From Cloeon dipterum (taxonomy: Eukaryota; Arthropoda; Insecta; Ephemeroptera; Baetidae), in assembly GCF_949628265.1 (NCBI RefSeq), contig NC_088790.1, forward strand, positions 10,668,545 to 10,732,544: a stretch of DNA of 64,000 nucleotides, read 5' to 3'. Shown here one piece after another: positions 25,901 through 36,400 of the stretch. A program made the translations under genes and the position numbers. Within the stretch, counting starts at the first letter, position 1; every line of letters starts with the position of its first letter. The notes beneath the pieces are model-generated. The model ran no database searches, had not been told where the DNA came from, and saw nothing but the letters and a program-made list of their open reading frames with translations.

Positions 25901-28900
25901 GTCGATTTTAGGCAGGGGGTATTTGACTTCGAAGTAGTCTGTGTAGTATGGCAGCACTTCGGTGGCCACTTGCAGAGCGAACTTCCCTTGCTCTTTCTTG
26001 CCGACGGGCGTGTACACTCGAACTTTGATTCCGTCTCCTAAAAAAGACAAAGATGAGTTATGAGCTAAAAACTAGTCATTTCGGATAGAATTCTAGAGAA
26101 AAAAATACTAAGGGCGTCTTATGGTGATTCCAATGATAAAAAATGAAAATTTTGTCCAAACATGAAAAAAGTCAGTACGACTCTCCTTGATGAGACTAAT
26201 TGATCGAATTTATTTTTAAGTTCTTACAAAAACATCGATTTTTAACAATTTTTATGCATGGGACAAATTAACAGCTTGTAGCTCCATCGTGAAACGTAAC
26301 TATTTTGAAATATTATTATTTTGTGATTAACAGTTAAGCAGTTTAGCAATATTTTGGATTGAAACAATATTTTATGAAATATAATACTAAATGTTAATAA
26401 CTTTTTAATAAAAATTACCGTTGAATTTACATAATAGAAAATGTATAGGTGAAAAAAATGGAAAAAATATTCAGCATTAAAAATATGCACGCTATCTTTA
26501 AATGTTTTAAAATGTGTTATTATGTGATGCGCTTTAAATTCTTTTAAGTAAAATTGGTCAGATCTTTGAGAATTTCGGAATTTAATAAAACACCCATCAA
26601 TAGGTTCGTCTCGTCAAAGAGAATCTTTACTAAAACTCTTCACGGTTGAACTAATATTGTAATTGTTTGAAATGATTTTTAAGTTTAAAACATTTGTCCA
26701 GGCCGTAACTGAAAAATATTAGATAGAAAATGTAGGACTGCAAATCTCTGGTCCATGTAAAAATCACAAAAGAGAACACGTTTACTGCAAAAATAATTGT
26801 TAGAGGTGGAACAAACCAAGAGATCCCTTGGGAAGTGATCAGCTAACAAAATTTTCCACTAATGTTTTTTTTCAGTTAAGAAATTAAAATCTAATTTAAG
26901 AGTAGTCACTATCCTAGATTTAATTTTATCCTTGGATATTAGTGCAGGCTTTAACTTACAATTAATGCGCATCCTTAAAAATCTAAGAGCGAAAGCAGTT
27001 TTCCTCGATTTTTACTTGCATATGAATTTAAGTTGCAAATATTTTTTTTATCCCTGTCGAAGGACCGGGAAGGGCGCGCACTGCACTAGTACGAATGCTG
27101 AAACCCGGGTCACAATAACGCCGCGAACGGATAACATGGGCGCAACAGGCCGTACAGGGACCCAGCCCACTGAAGAGCCACTTGCTTCCGCACCGAGGAC
27201 TGCATTGAAACGCTAGACATTCGTCCCGTGAAGCCAAATCACGCATGCTGGAAAGGTGCAAACCAGCAAGTAGCGAGTCGGCGCAGGTGTGCCTCCCAGC
27301 CCGTTGAGCAATTTGAGCATTTCGAGTCACTAAACTAACCACTTTTTGCCATCTCGTAGCCAGTATTAGATCTCCGAACTACTCAAATACCTCCCATTGC
27401 TTGTTTATTAATTTATTTCATTATAACCAACTTTAAGTAATTTTAAGTCTGAGTTTTATTTTAAAAGTTTCACAATCATGTGCGAAAATATTAAGGAAAC
27501 CCAAGCTTGGCCACTATTTAAAATCAAATTAAATTTTAATTCATTAAATATATTTCAAGAACCAAAAATTATATTTCAATATTCTTTTAATATTATTTCA
27601 CTACCCAAACCTAACAAACATAATTATCTCACTTGTTGTATCCTCAATGAAATCGAAGTCGCCAACGACTACAGCCACCAGGTACGTGGACATTATGGGC
27701 GTCCTTTCAAACTTCAACAGACGCTCATTTCCCCGCACCTCTTCGGACGCGACTGGCTGCAAAATTTTTCGCAAGTGAGAGTCTGTTCACAGGCAAATCG
27801 ACAGGAGAGGCTCACCATATTAGAAAGCGCGACCCTGTCATGAGGCACGCACAGCGAAATGTCAAAAGTGGCTTTAACTGCCGGCTCGTCCCAGCAAGGG
27901 AAACACCTCCGCGCGTCTATCGCCTGAAACTGAGTCACTGCAACATGGCGAGCCTCGCCTGACGGGCTAAAACACGCGACAACCAGAGGGATTAGTCAGG
28001 TTTGGTGCACCGGACATTATAATATATAAACTAATGTGCAACCATCCAAAATTCTGATAAAGATTTCGGCTTAAATCAAGACAGTTCCTCTTGGCAAGAA
28101 AGGATACAATCATTTTTTGATTTGTTTCGTCAAATTGGGTCTACCATTCAAAATCAGCGCGAAACGGACTTCCAAATTCGAATTTAAAATGATTTCCATG
28201 TTTAATCCTATAAGGATTTTTTATACCTTCAGTTAGCTAAAATCAAAAAAAAATCTCTCACATCTTTAAAAGCTTCAATTCACTATATTCAAAACCATCT
28301 GCCACCTGCCGTTCTGTATGATTTTTCACTCATATTTAATTTAAAAAAGAAAAACTTATTTTTTCAACAATAATCTGGTAAAAATTGGTTACACTAGAAG
28401 TGAATGTATGATCACCAAATTGGAAATAGAGCGACCATAAATTAATAAACTGATTAAGCTATTTTTCCAACTCTACTCATTTGCGTGGGAGGATGTGGAA
28501 TAAGTTTGCCTTAACTGTTTAGGAATTAAAATATGTTAAAATTGAAGATTAATTCTCCAGTTGCAAGGGAAAATTTTCCATTTTATTCAGGAAGTAAGTG
28601 TTATTTAAACATTGTAGTGCAATGAGATCAATAACATAATCAATTGAAGCTCTGGTTTGTATTGCAATTTCAGCTAATCCTGAGCCTCGTCAGCAAACCC
28701 ACAAATCATCCATCACAACTGCGTAAGTGGACAGACAAAAGAATTTTTCTATTGGTCGAGCATGGTTTGTTCTCACTCCTTACCGATCTATACTTTGCAG
28801 CATGTACAAAATTCATCTTTAGGACAGCGAGGTGCAGTCCTCTTAAACACTGTTCAACACAAAACATAACTCGAAGCGTAAAGGCGGATTTTTTGCCCTG

Positions 28901-31900
28901 GTTGCCCCATACACATAGATTTCACAGTCAGATACTTAAGATATTTTCATGTATCATGAAAGGAATATATATTTAAAGTAATGCATGATTTTTCAACTTC
29001 ATAAAATCATATTTAACCGATTTATCAACATTTTTTTTTTAATTTTTGAAATACAATAATAATAATTTATGCTAACGTGAAAAATGAGGACATCGCTAAT
29101 GAATACAACTATAACAGCTTTATAAAAGTTAGATTTATAGGTCAATAGTGGTAATTTAGCGTGTGAATTTTGGCCTACAATGACACAAATAAAATGAGTC
29201 ACTCAGAACGCCCGTATTTCTTGATCTAGGAGATACAAAATGCTTGTTTTTTTCAATTAATGGATAATTAATTTAATGACTTATATCCACGTTAATTTAC
29301 ATACCGTTTGATAGAATTTGTCGACATCGCCATATCTTTTCAAATAATTAAGCAAGATTGGAATTGCGGTGTGTTTGGCTGTCGCTTCGCTATGCAACAA
29401 GTGCGGAGCTACATTAAAAGTTGAATAAACTCTTTTTTCCCTTTGAGAAAATAAATATCATAACTTGAAAAATTGACAAAGCGAATACCGATTGGCTTTG
29501 AAATACCTTTGAAATACGGATTTCTTTGAAATACAATATGGTGGTCTCTCATTTCATCATTTGCCAGCCAAAGGTTCCCCTGAAAAGTTGAGGTTTGACA
29601 AGCCAAGCCCATTGTAAATGAAAACGCTCCAGTGGAAAAGTAGTAAACAAGTTAAGGATAATATATATTATATCTTCACTATTGTGACAAAGATGATGCA
29701 GGTACAAAACGCTTGGCAGAACAAAAATCCTGTTTGAGCAGGATGTTTGTGCCATTGTGCCGCCCTTTACTTCTAAAACCGTATCGAGAAATACGCATTA
29801 CTTAGCAGTGAGTATGTTTGTAAATTTTTAAGAATTGCTGCAGAGGAAAAAGCAGAGTCAATCAGAAGGGTTTGTGAACGACCCACGCTCGCTCAATATA
29901 AAATATTCTTTGGTCAGTCCATGTGCATGAGCAGTTGTGAAATACGATTGGTGGGTTTTATATTGCCAGGTTGTCTGACAATCAGGCTTGGAATTAGACG
30001 AAAGTGCAAAAATATTAATCAGTGCTCCAATTGATTAATTTTTCTCCTTGAACTGTTTTATTTTTTACTGCCTGGCTGTACAAAAATGTATTATCAATTT
30101 TATTTTAAAACTTCAGGAATTTTGTTTTATATAAATGAAACCAGGCTTCATCCTTGTTGTTAAAAAGAATTCATCGTTTTTAATCCTCGACCAGTTTGAA
30201 CGTCATCCAATAAGTCCTAATCATGAGTTTTAAATAACAATCATATACAACAATACAATAATGCCACATCTAAAATTACAAAAATCCGACACAAAAATGT
30301 AAACACTTCTTTACAAGTGTCACCAACCTATTCATGAGGAAGTTGAGGCTTGCTCCAAAGACCAAATCGTCCTTGTCCCGGCAAAATTGCGTAACTTTCA
30401 ACAACCAAACGCGAATATCCTTGTTGCAAGAAAAGGTCAACAATCAATTCGACAGTTAAAATTTGGGTGTTTGTTGAACGTTGCGCAATTTTGCCGGGAC
30501 CAGGACGAAATGAAAAAATTATATGTTCACCACGTCCTTAAATATACGCGCACAACACATTTGGTAGGGGACTTTTTGTTCCGTGAGCTAAAATTTCCTC
30601 TTGCTGCGCGTAAAAAATCCTTTTAAATACCACAAAGTAGGTGGCTTGGGCTGCTGACTACATTTACCAAGCATCCCATTCCCCCCGCCTCCAAAACTAC
30701 CCTCTTCCCCAAATTATTTTCCTGCTTCAACAATTTGGGGTAGAGGGTAGTAGCAGAGCCACCTACTTTGTGGTATTAGGAAGGATTTTTTACACGCTGA
30801 AAGAGGAAGTTTTAGCTCACGGAACAAAAAGGTCCCCTACCAACTGTGATGTGCGCGTATATTCAAGAATTTTTACATTTGCTCTTTGGAAAAAGCCTCA
30901 ACTACCTCATGATAGGTTAGTGATATTTGTAAAGAAGTGTGTTTGGAATTTTTGTGTTGGATTTATGTAATTTTAGATGTGGCATTATTGTATTGTTGTA
31001 TATGATTGTAATTCAAAACTCATGATTAGTACGCATTGGATGACGTCGTAACTGGTCGAGGATTAAAAACAACGAATTCTTTTTAACAACAAGGATGAAG
31101 CCTGGTTTCATTTATATAAAACATGGAAACAAACTCGAGTTGTCACCTCTACCAAAATTTTAGGAATTTTGATTTAACTTCTTTTTCGTAATTAATCAGC
31201 CAAGGCAACATTCAACAACTCGCCGCGCGAACAGATGAAATTTTAGTATTTCGATATAGTTCCCTAAAGTTTTAAAAAATCCATAAAATCAGAATAAACG
31301 GTTTATATGAAATCCTAAAAATTTTCCTAATATTTCCTGATTTCCAAACTGAGGGAGTTAATTATTAAATGCAAAAGTCTAGCAACAACGAAACAATCCC
31401 AATTTTCGAAAATTTGATTGCACATGGGAAAAGAGGGAATGGGAGGGCGGTGCACCAAAGAGAGGTGCTCACCATATTTGATAGGATTGTCGGAGCGTCA
31501 GACAAAACCGAAATGGAGAAGGTGGCTTTAGTGGAGGGTTCGTCAAAGCAAGGGAACATCCGACGAGCACTTGTTGGGCACAAGAACGTCACTGCTGCTG
31601 AGGTATGCTTTAAATTTTCGCACCTGATACTTGTGGTTTAGAAAGAAATTCAACAAGCAAAGTAGCAAAAATATACAACCTGGTGTATTTGCTGCGATAG
31701 AAGCCCCTCATATTATCGTGGAGCTCTCCAGAAAAAGAGAAAAACAGCTTGCCCAAGCAGGGTTCTATAGGCGTTGCAAACGACAGGATAGCCGTCTCCT
31801 CCTCGACACACAGCGTGACCTTGGCGGGGGTCGCTATCCCACCTTTGGGGGTGAATGCCACCGACTTGAGGTTCAGTTCCATCGCATTTACTACGATTTC

Positions 31901-32107
31901 TGTTGTAGCTGTCAAAACCTGTGAAGGAAGAGGAAAAATGTTGGAACGTCAAGCACAGCACGGACGCATTGCCTATACCTTAACGTGGATTTCAGTCTCG
32001 CCGTCGAAGGTAAAGTTATTCAGGTCGGGTTTGAGATATAACACATAGTGTTCTGGTTTAACTGTTTTCGGCAGTCTTTCAAAAGGCTTTTTCTCGTTGT
32101 CAGACAT
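22938..32107 (-). CDS. Psa: Puromycin-sensitive aminopeptidase (M1 zinc metallopeptidase)
   Basis: Removes N-terminal residues from peptides, mostly in the cytosol. Coding exons, high to low: 32107-31979, 31918-31680, one of two alternative exons (31623-31473 or 27966-27816), 27756-27633, 26037-25873, 25818-25670, 25481-25212, 25155-24921, 24506-24009, 23844-23645, 23583-23476, 23423-23301, 23183-22938. All phases agree and give 878 aa, close to the family length. The start context reads [13 protein letters not shown], the usual family N-terminus. GAMEN is at 270-274, the zinc site is H306-E307-L-A-H310 with E329, and the proton-donor Tyr is Y392. There is no signal peptide. Within the family it matches PSA (NPEPPS) rather than secreted aminopeptidase N. 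Exon 1 has an acceptor (cag, 32121) just upstream of the ATG, so a leader exon must lie further upstream. Confidence 0.95.
27060..27362. repeat. ~300-bp dispersed repeat, copy 2
   Basis: Same family as 21360-21670, in the Psa intron between exons 27633 and 26037. See that entry for the shared blocks. Confidence 0.7.
27816..27966 (-). other. Psa: Psa alternative exon, downstream (canonical) version
   Basis: 151 nt, acceptor tgttttag and donor ATG|gtgag. It enters as the third base of a codon started by AG in the preceding exon and leaves in phase 0. It encodes residues 123-173 with PSGE, the typical V-T-Q-F motif, then [12 protein letters not shown], close to vertebrate PSA. It is therefore taken as the conserved version. 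Confidence 0.9.
29305..29408 (-). other. Orphan exon-like segment inside a Psa intron
   Basis: A 104-nt open stretch with acceptor aatgtag and donor ACG|gtatgt. It encodes [19 protein letters not shown] followed by [15 protein letters not shown], with normal-looking amino-acid usage. Entry phase 1 and exit phase 0 do not fit any Psa neighbour, and reading it from the preceding Psa exon meets a stop. No companion exons were found nearby. It could be a fragment of a processed or degraded gene, part of a nested gene, or chance. Confidence 0.3.
30124..31122. mobile_element. ~1-kb foldback (inverted repeat) element in a Psa intron
   Basis: The two halves are reverse complements almost throughout. 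The outer ends, GTTTTATATAAATGAAACC (30124-) and GGTTTCATTTATATAAAAC (ending 31122), match exactly. The arms continue to the centre at about 30725, where CTACCCTCTTCCCCAAATT faces AATTTGGGGTAGAGGGTAG across a short loop. The left arm carries an extra ~150-bp stem-loop at 30361-30515. It sits between the two alternative Psa exons. No transposase or clear target-site duplication was seen. Open frames at 30387-30626 and 30641-30970 are by-products of the arms. Confidence 0.85.
30361..30515. repeat. Stem-loop nested in the left arm of the foldback
   Basis: CGTCCTTGTCCCGGCAAAATTGCG near 30369 faces its complement CGCAATTTTGCCGGGACCAGGACG ending near 30509. The segment has no counterpart in the right arm, so it looks like a later insertion of a second small inverted-repeat element. 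Confidence 0.75.
31473..31623 (-). other. Psa: Psa alternative exon, upstream (divergent) version
   Basis: 151 nt, exactly the length of the exon at 27966-27816, with the same entry and exit phases (AG|G in, ATG|gtgag out). The intron before it is only 56 nt, but ends in tatcag and has a branch-point-like TTCTAAAC. It encodes [20 protein letters not shown], keeping ARR-FPC-DEP but replacing the Gln of T-Q-F with Phe. Splicing both exons together would shift the frame. I infer a mutually exclusive pair from tandem exon duplication. Confidence 0.85.
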
Positions 32108-32120
32108 AGTGGCGACGCAG

Positions 32121-33117
32121 CTGAAAAAAAATCATTCATTCGTCACATGAATGCAATTACAGGGAAGTGATTAAATATGTAGTCAAACAAACAAAACATC
32201 ACTTAAATCGTTTTGTTTAGTGATTTTCTTTGACATGTTAAAAATTTATCTCCATCAATGTCAAATGAAATGCACAAAATTTTAAAAAAATGTATGGAAA
32301 TTCTCTCGCCGGCTTGTGTCTCCTCATATTAACTTCAAAACTGGAAAAAACATTGTAGATAGCATACTTCAATTTAGAAAAAGATTTCAATTATGTATTA
32401 TATTTATGTAGTTGTTGCGGGAGACTGTTTGCTTAAAATCTTACCGGCCAAAAATATGTTGTTTTGTTAAACGCAGTGCGTGACCTAGAAAAATACATAT
32501 AACGGGATCTTGAGGGATACACAATACTCAGCTTGGGTTTTGAAATTTCTCACGGTAAAGCTCACAAATAGACGACAAACAAGATTCATATAACCCGATA
32601 ATATGTATACATAGTTCTCGCGAGCACAACGAATCGTTATAGACGCGGTATCTACACCTGCTTTCTTATCGGCTTTCTTGCTCTTCGCACACACAGATGA
32701 TTTGCGGAAAGTTGTTTAGTTATTTGAATAACGGAGGTGCGTTTGCGTTCTCACAAGGCCGAATCGAAATACCACACAGACACAGGTTTTACTTGTGTCA
32801 CGGTGCGGCGGCGCACTCCCACTTTTAAAAAAGGCGCGAAACGCTCTGAAATATTTGCAACTTTTTACGTCAATCGCGTCAATCTTATATTGGCTGTGGA
32901 TGTGACAAAAAATTTCACGGGTTGGAATTATATAGGATTTAAAGACAAGAAGGAGAGCATATTAATAAAATTTTAGGATTCCGACAGTGCTTTACCTCCT
33001 GGTTCGTCGCTTTGGATTTCTGATCTGTTTGTCGGATCCTAATCTTATTATCCTAATAAGAAAAGAATATATGGTACGAGTTTTAACGTTTTTAAAATAA
33101 ACCTTTTTCATACATAC
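32121..33117 (-). other. First intron of Psa (inferred)
   Basis: It runs between the acceptor just before the first coding exon and a donor at 33118/33117. It is AT-rich and no coding exon was recognised. Confidence 0.35.
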
Positions 33118-33475
33118 CTTTAAAGTTGTTTAAACTGTAAAACTGTGAGAGGGTGCGACTTTCAAGTCTTGGCAAGCTGCGGCAGTGATTGCGTTGAAGC
33201 GAGCGAAGAGTGAGGCGTGAGGCATGCAGGCAAAGGCATGGAATGTATAAGAGGTAAGAGGAATAAGAGAGGGATAAACCGACCTGTGTAACGCGCAGGC
33301 GCTTCGGAGGGTTGTTTACCCCTGTGGCTTGCATAGGCTCTTTTGAAAGGATGGTGGGGACAAAAGAATCCCTCTCAATGCCGCTCCCGCAGTTCCCGCA
33401 CTTCCTATCCCAAACTACTAAACCAGCTATGCTTGAGGGACCAATTGTCAGGTGAATATCCATTATTCTCACCCC
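33118..33475 (-). other. Psa: Putative Psa leader exon / promoter region
   Basis: A GC-richer block on the minus strand ending in AACTTTAAAG with donor gtatgt at 33118/33117, about 1 kb upstream of the acceptor that precedes the Psa start codon. The frame inside (33472-33092) has no family resemblance, so it is treated as untranslated leader. The 5' end was not determined. Confidence 0.4.
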
Positions 33476-33479
33476 TCAA

Positions 33480-36400
33480 TGTCCAACAATGACCCACCAC
33501 ACGCAAACATTTTAAGCTTCGATTTGTGTAGCGCAAAGGAAAATGCAGCGCTCCATAATTTCAAAATTGTTTCAATATCCAGATTCGATATAAATTTTTG
33601 TATTTTAATGCTTTTTATTTATGAAGGTTTACTGTGATTAGTTCTTTGACCTCCGCATATTAATATAACGGAAATTATTTTGTTTGGGGCACACGTTCTA
33701 CCAAGAAAATCTATCACGCTCCTATTCTTCATTTTCTTAAAAAAATTCTTTTCTGCAATGGCCTCACATGTTTCTTTTTTTATAAAACCTTTTATGCAAC
33801 GTTTCAGTGACCTGATCACTTTGTACATGTGCCTTTTTACTCTTTTTGATATATGTAAATGACATAGCAGAGAAATAAACTATTAAATAAATAAATATAA
33901 GGTCAACCCCCACACCAAACAGTACTGCGATACAGTCATGTCTTATTCTAGAGCAAGAATAAGATAATCGATAATCGCAAGCAAAGCGGATCCTGCCATT
34001 GCTAAATTTTGAATGGGTTCGAAATTTGAACTATTTTATGTTTGATGGTTATTTTATATGATCGTGTTTTTCTTCTTCTGCACTTAGATTTTTTCACTTT
34101 TTACTGATAGGAATAGTTTGTAATATATGCTATTTTATAGCAAGTATAAAATAAATATCGCTATAAATAGTGCAATAAAATAGGTAATTAAATCGAAGGA
34201 AACCCAATAATAAATGAACTCAATACTTGTGCAATGATAAATTCTCCTTGGGTGACCAGGGATATATATAAACACCAGCTTTGACAGCTAAAAGAAATTC
34301 ATTTATCTTGAAATATAAATAAGACCGTGAGAAGCGGTCCCTCTCTGTATGATGTCCAGATGTGTTTTTTTCTAAGGAAACTATTATTGTGTACGACTAG
34401 GATAAGCAAATTCGACATTCGACATGCACATGTGTGTGCTTAGAATAATAACAAAATGTAGGTTTATGACAAGGGCGAGAGTGTTCGACCTTTTTGACAA
34501 GACGTTGTTTCTGTAAACAATGCTATTCGAAGGGTTAAAGAGGAATGATACTGGAAAAGCCTGGAAAATGCTTGTTGCCAATGCATTAATTCGTCCCTAA
34601 GGAGCGCTGTAATTTTTTGAGAAAATTGGCTGGAAAGTTACCGTGCTTTTCAAATGGCAATGGCTGTCTCCTTACTTGAAATCCGATTTAATTTCAAAAC
34701 CAAGAGTTTGCCCAATAAGTGGCATACACCGTTGAACAGATCTCGACGAAAGGAATCAGAATATGCCAAGAAAATATGTTCGAGCACTGTAAATTTTGGA
34801 GAAAATTGGCAAAATTTGTATTTGTATTGTAGGAAGGTCATTTTTTTATTATTGCAAATTGTTGAACAAATTGTTTATCGGTCAATTGTTTAAGGCATCC
34901 AACAATTTAAATAATTTTTAATTGTTGCCCAGTATCATTCCACTTTAATTGAGGGAACAATTGGAATATAACATTTGACTTGGGTCCCTTCCAGCAGTAA
35001 AGAATAAATGATACTGTAAAAAATTTAGCTTAACAATATCTTATTTAAAATCGGGAATTTTTTATTTTTTCCTGCTTTTGTAGCATCCCCGCTTGTCAAG
35101 AAAATGACATGCCTATTATTCCTATGTTCTTGCCTAGACGTTATAACGTCTAGGCAAGAACATCGGAAAATTCAAAATTTGAGCCGAAAAACACCTGTTC
35201 ATTCAAGCTAAAAATCGTTTAAATCGGCTCAGAAACCGTCTAAAACTTAAAACTATCTATCTTCCCATTTTGCACTAATTATAATAATAACAGTCTAAAA
35301 AATAGTAACTATTTTTCGAAAAGACCATCTTTTATTTTCACAGCCCTAAATATTGAGCACTTCTCTTTAAACATTTTTTATGCTTGAACCTCTGCTCACA
35401 ATAACAGCTTACTCCCCTGTCCATTGAGCTGAACGCTGCGGGAGGTAGAAAGTACCAAAGCTTTAGCCATTCCGAGAAGATCATGTGAAGTTGACCGCCG
35501 CGTCTATTATTATACCGGTGGCCTTATGCGGATGCTTGACTTTTGCTAGTGTTCTGCAGAAGCCACTTTTAATAAACCATGCCTCTTGCAACCGCTAAAA
35601 TTGCGGGAAGTCATTTTACATAGATCACCAACATGCTCAAATCACTTGACAGAGAGTGTAGTAAATGTGAGCATAATTATATGAGGCTTGTTAATTTTGG
35701 AAATTATTTCAGCGATCACAATTAATCACTTATCCTTCCAAATACCTGTGTGTTGGACACTTGGGTGGACAATGACTTTTATTTCCAAAGATTGAAAAGC
35801 TCTTTGAAAACTAGTCTCACATCATTTAACTTTCTCTAGCGAACTATTAATTGATTGTCAGTTTAGAGTGACCCACCCACATGCACAATCTCAAAACCCA
35901 GCTTTCAAGGAAACTCATTTAAGTCTCGACGTTTTAGTTACTGCGGCGGTTCAAATAATTTCGCCAAAAACTAAAATGTTTAAAATCCTAAAAGAGTTTC
36001 CCTTTTATAGTATATCCGAGAAATTCAAGACAAGAAATCATCAGCAAAAGCTACATGATGTAAATATAATATTATGCATAAAATGCATACAAAAATCTGT
36101 AATACGCTCTCAGGTGAATAAAAGTGAAAATTTGCTGCGTTAAGAACTTTAGTAATGTGTTCTTTTCTAACTACCTGTGTCATCCAAATAAGTGGAATAT
36201 CGATTGAGGCTTTACATTTTCTTGAGCGGAAGGATATTATTAAGCGGCTCCTATACCATGCAAATAATAGTGCTGTGTAGGAACCTATTTCAATAAATTT
36301 TTTGTCATGTTCGGCTGATAAAATGATTTGAGACTTCTTGTCCTCTCTAGTTGGTTTAAGTTAAGACTTTTTCGACATGTCTCAGCTGTGGGTACGTGGA

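Noticed and set aside
30387-30970. Two plus-strand frames of 79 and 109 codons
   Set aside because: They lie entirely within the arms of the foldback and have no protein resemblance.
31592-31605. Acceptor at the CAGCAGCAG run for the alternative Psa exon
   Set aside because: It would put the exon out of frame with the preceding exon; the tatcag acceptor before 31623 restores phase and gives the same 151-nt length as the partner exon.
27816-31623. Two different aminopeptidase genes instead of one gene with alternative exons
   Set aside because: Only this one exon is duplicated; every other M1 segment occurs once and all phases join into one complete protein.
31369-32048. Plus-strand frames opposite Psa exons
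   Set aside because: Antisense shadows of the Psa coding exons.
34010-34030. tRNA B-box-like GGTTCGAA
   Set aside because: No matching A box or cloverleaf around it.
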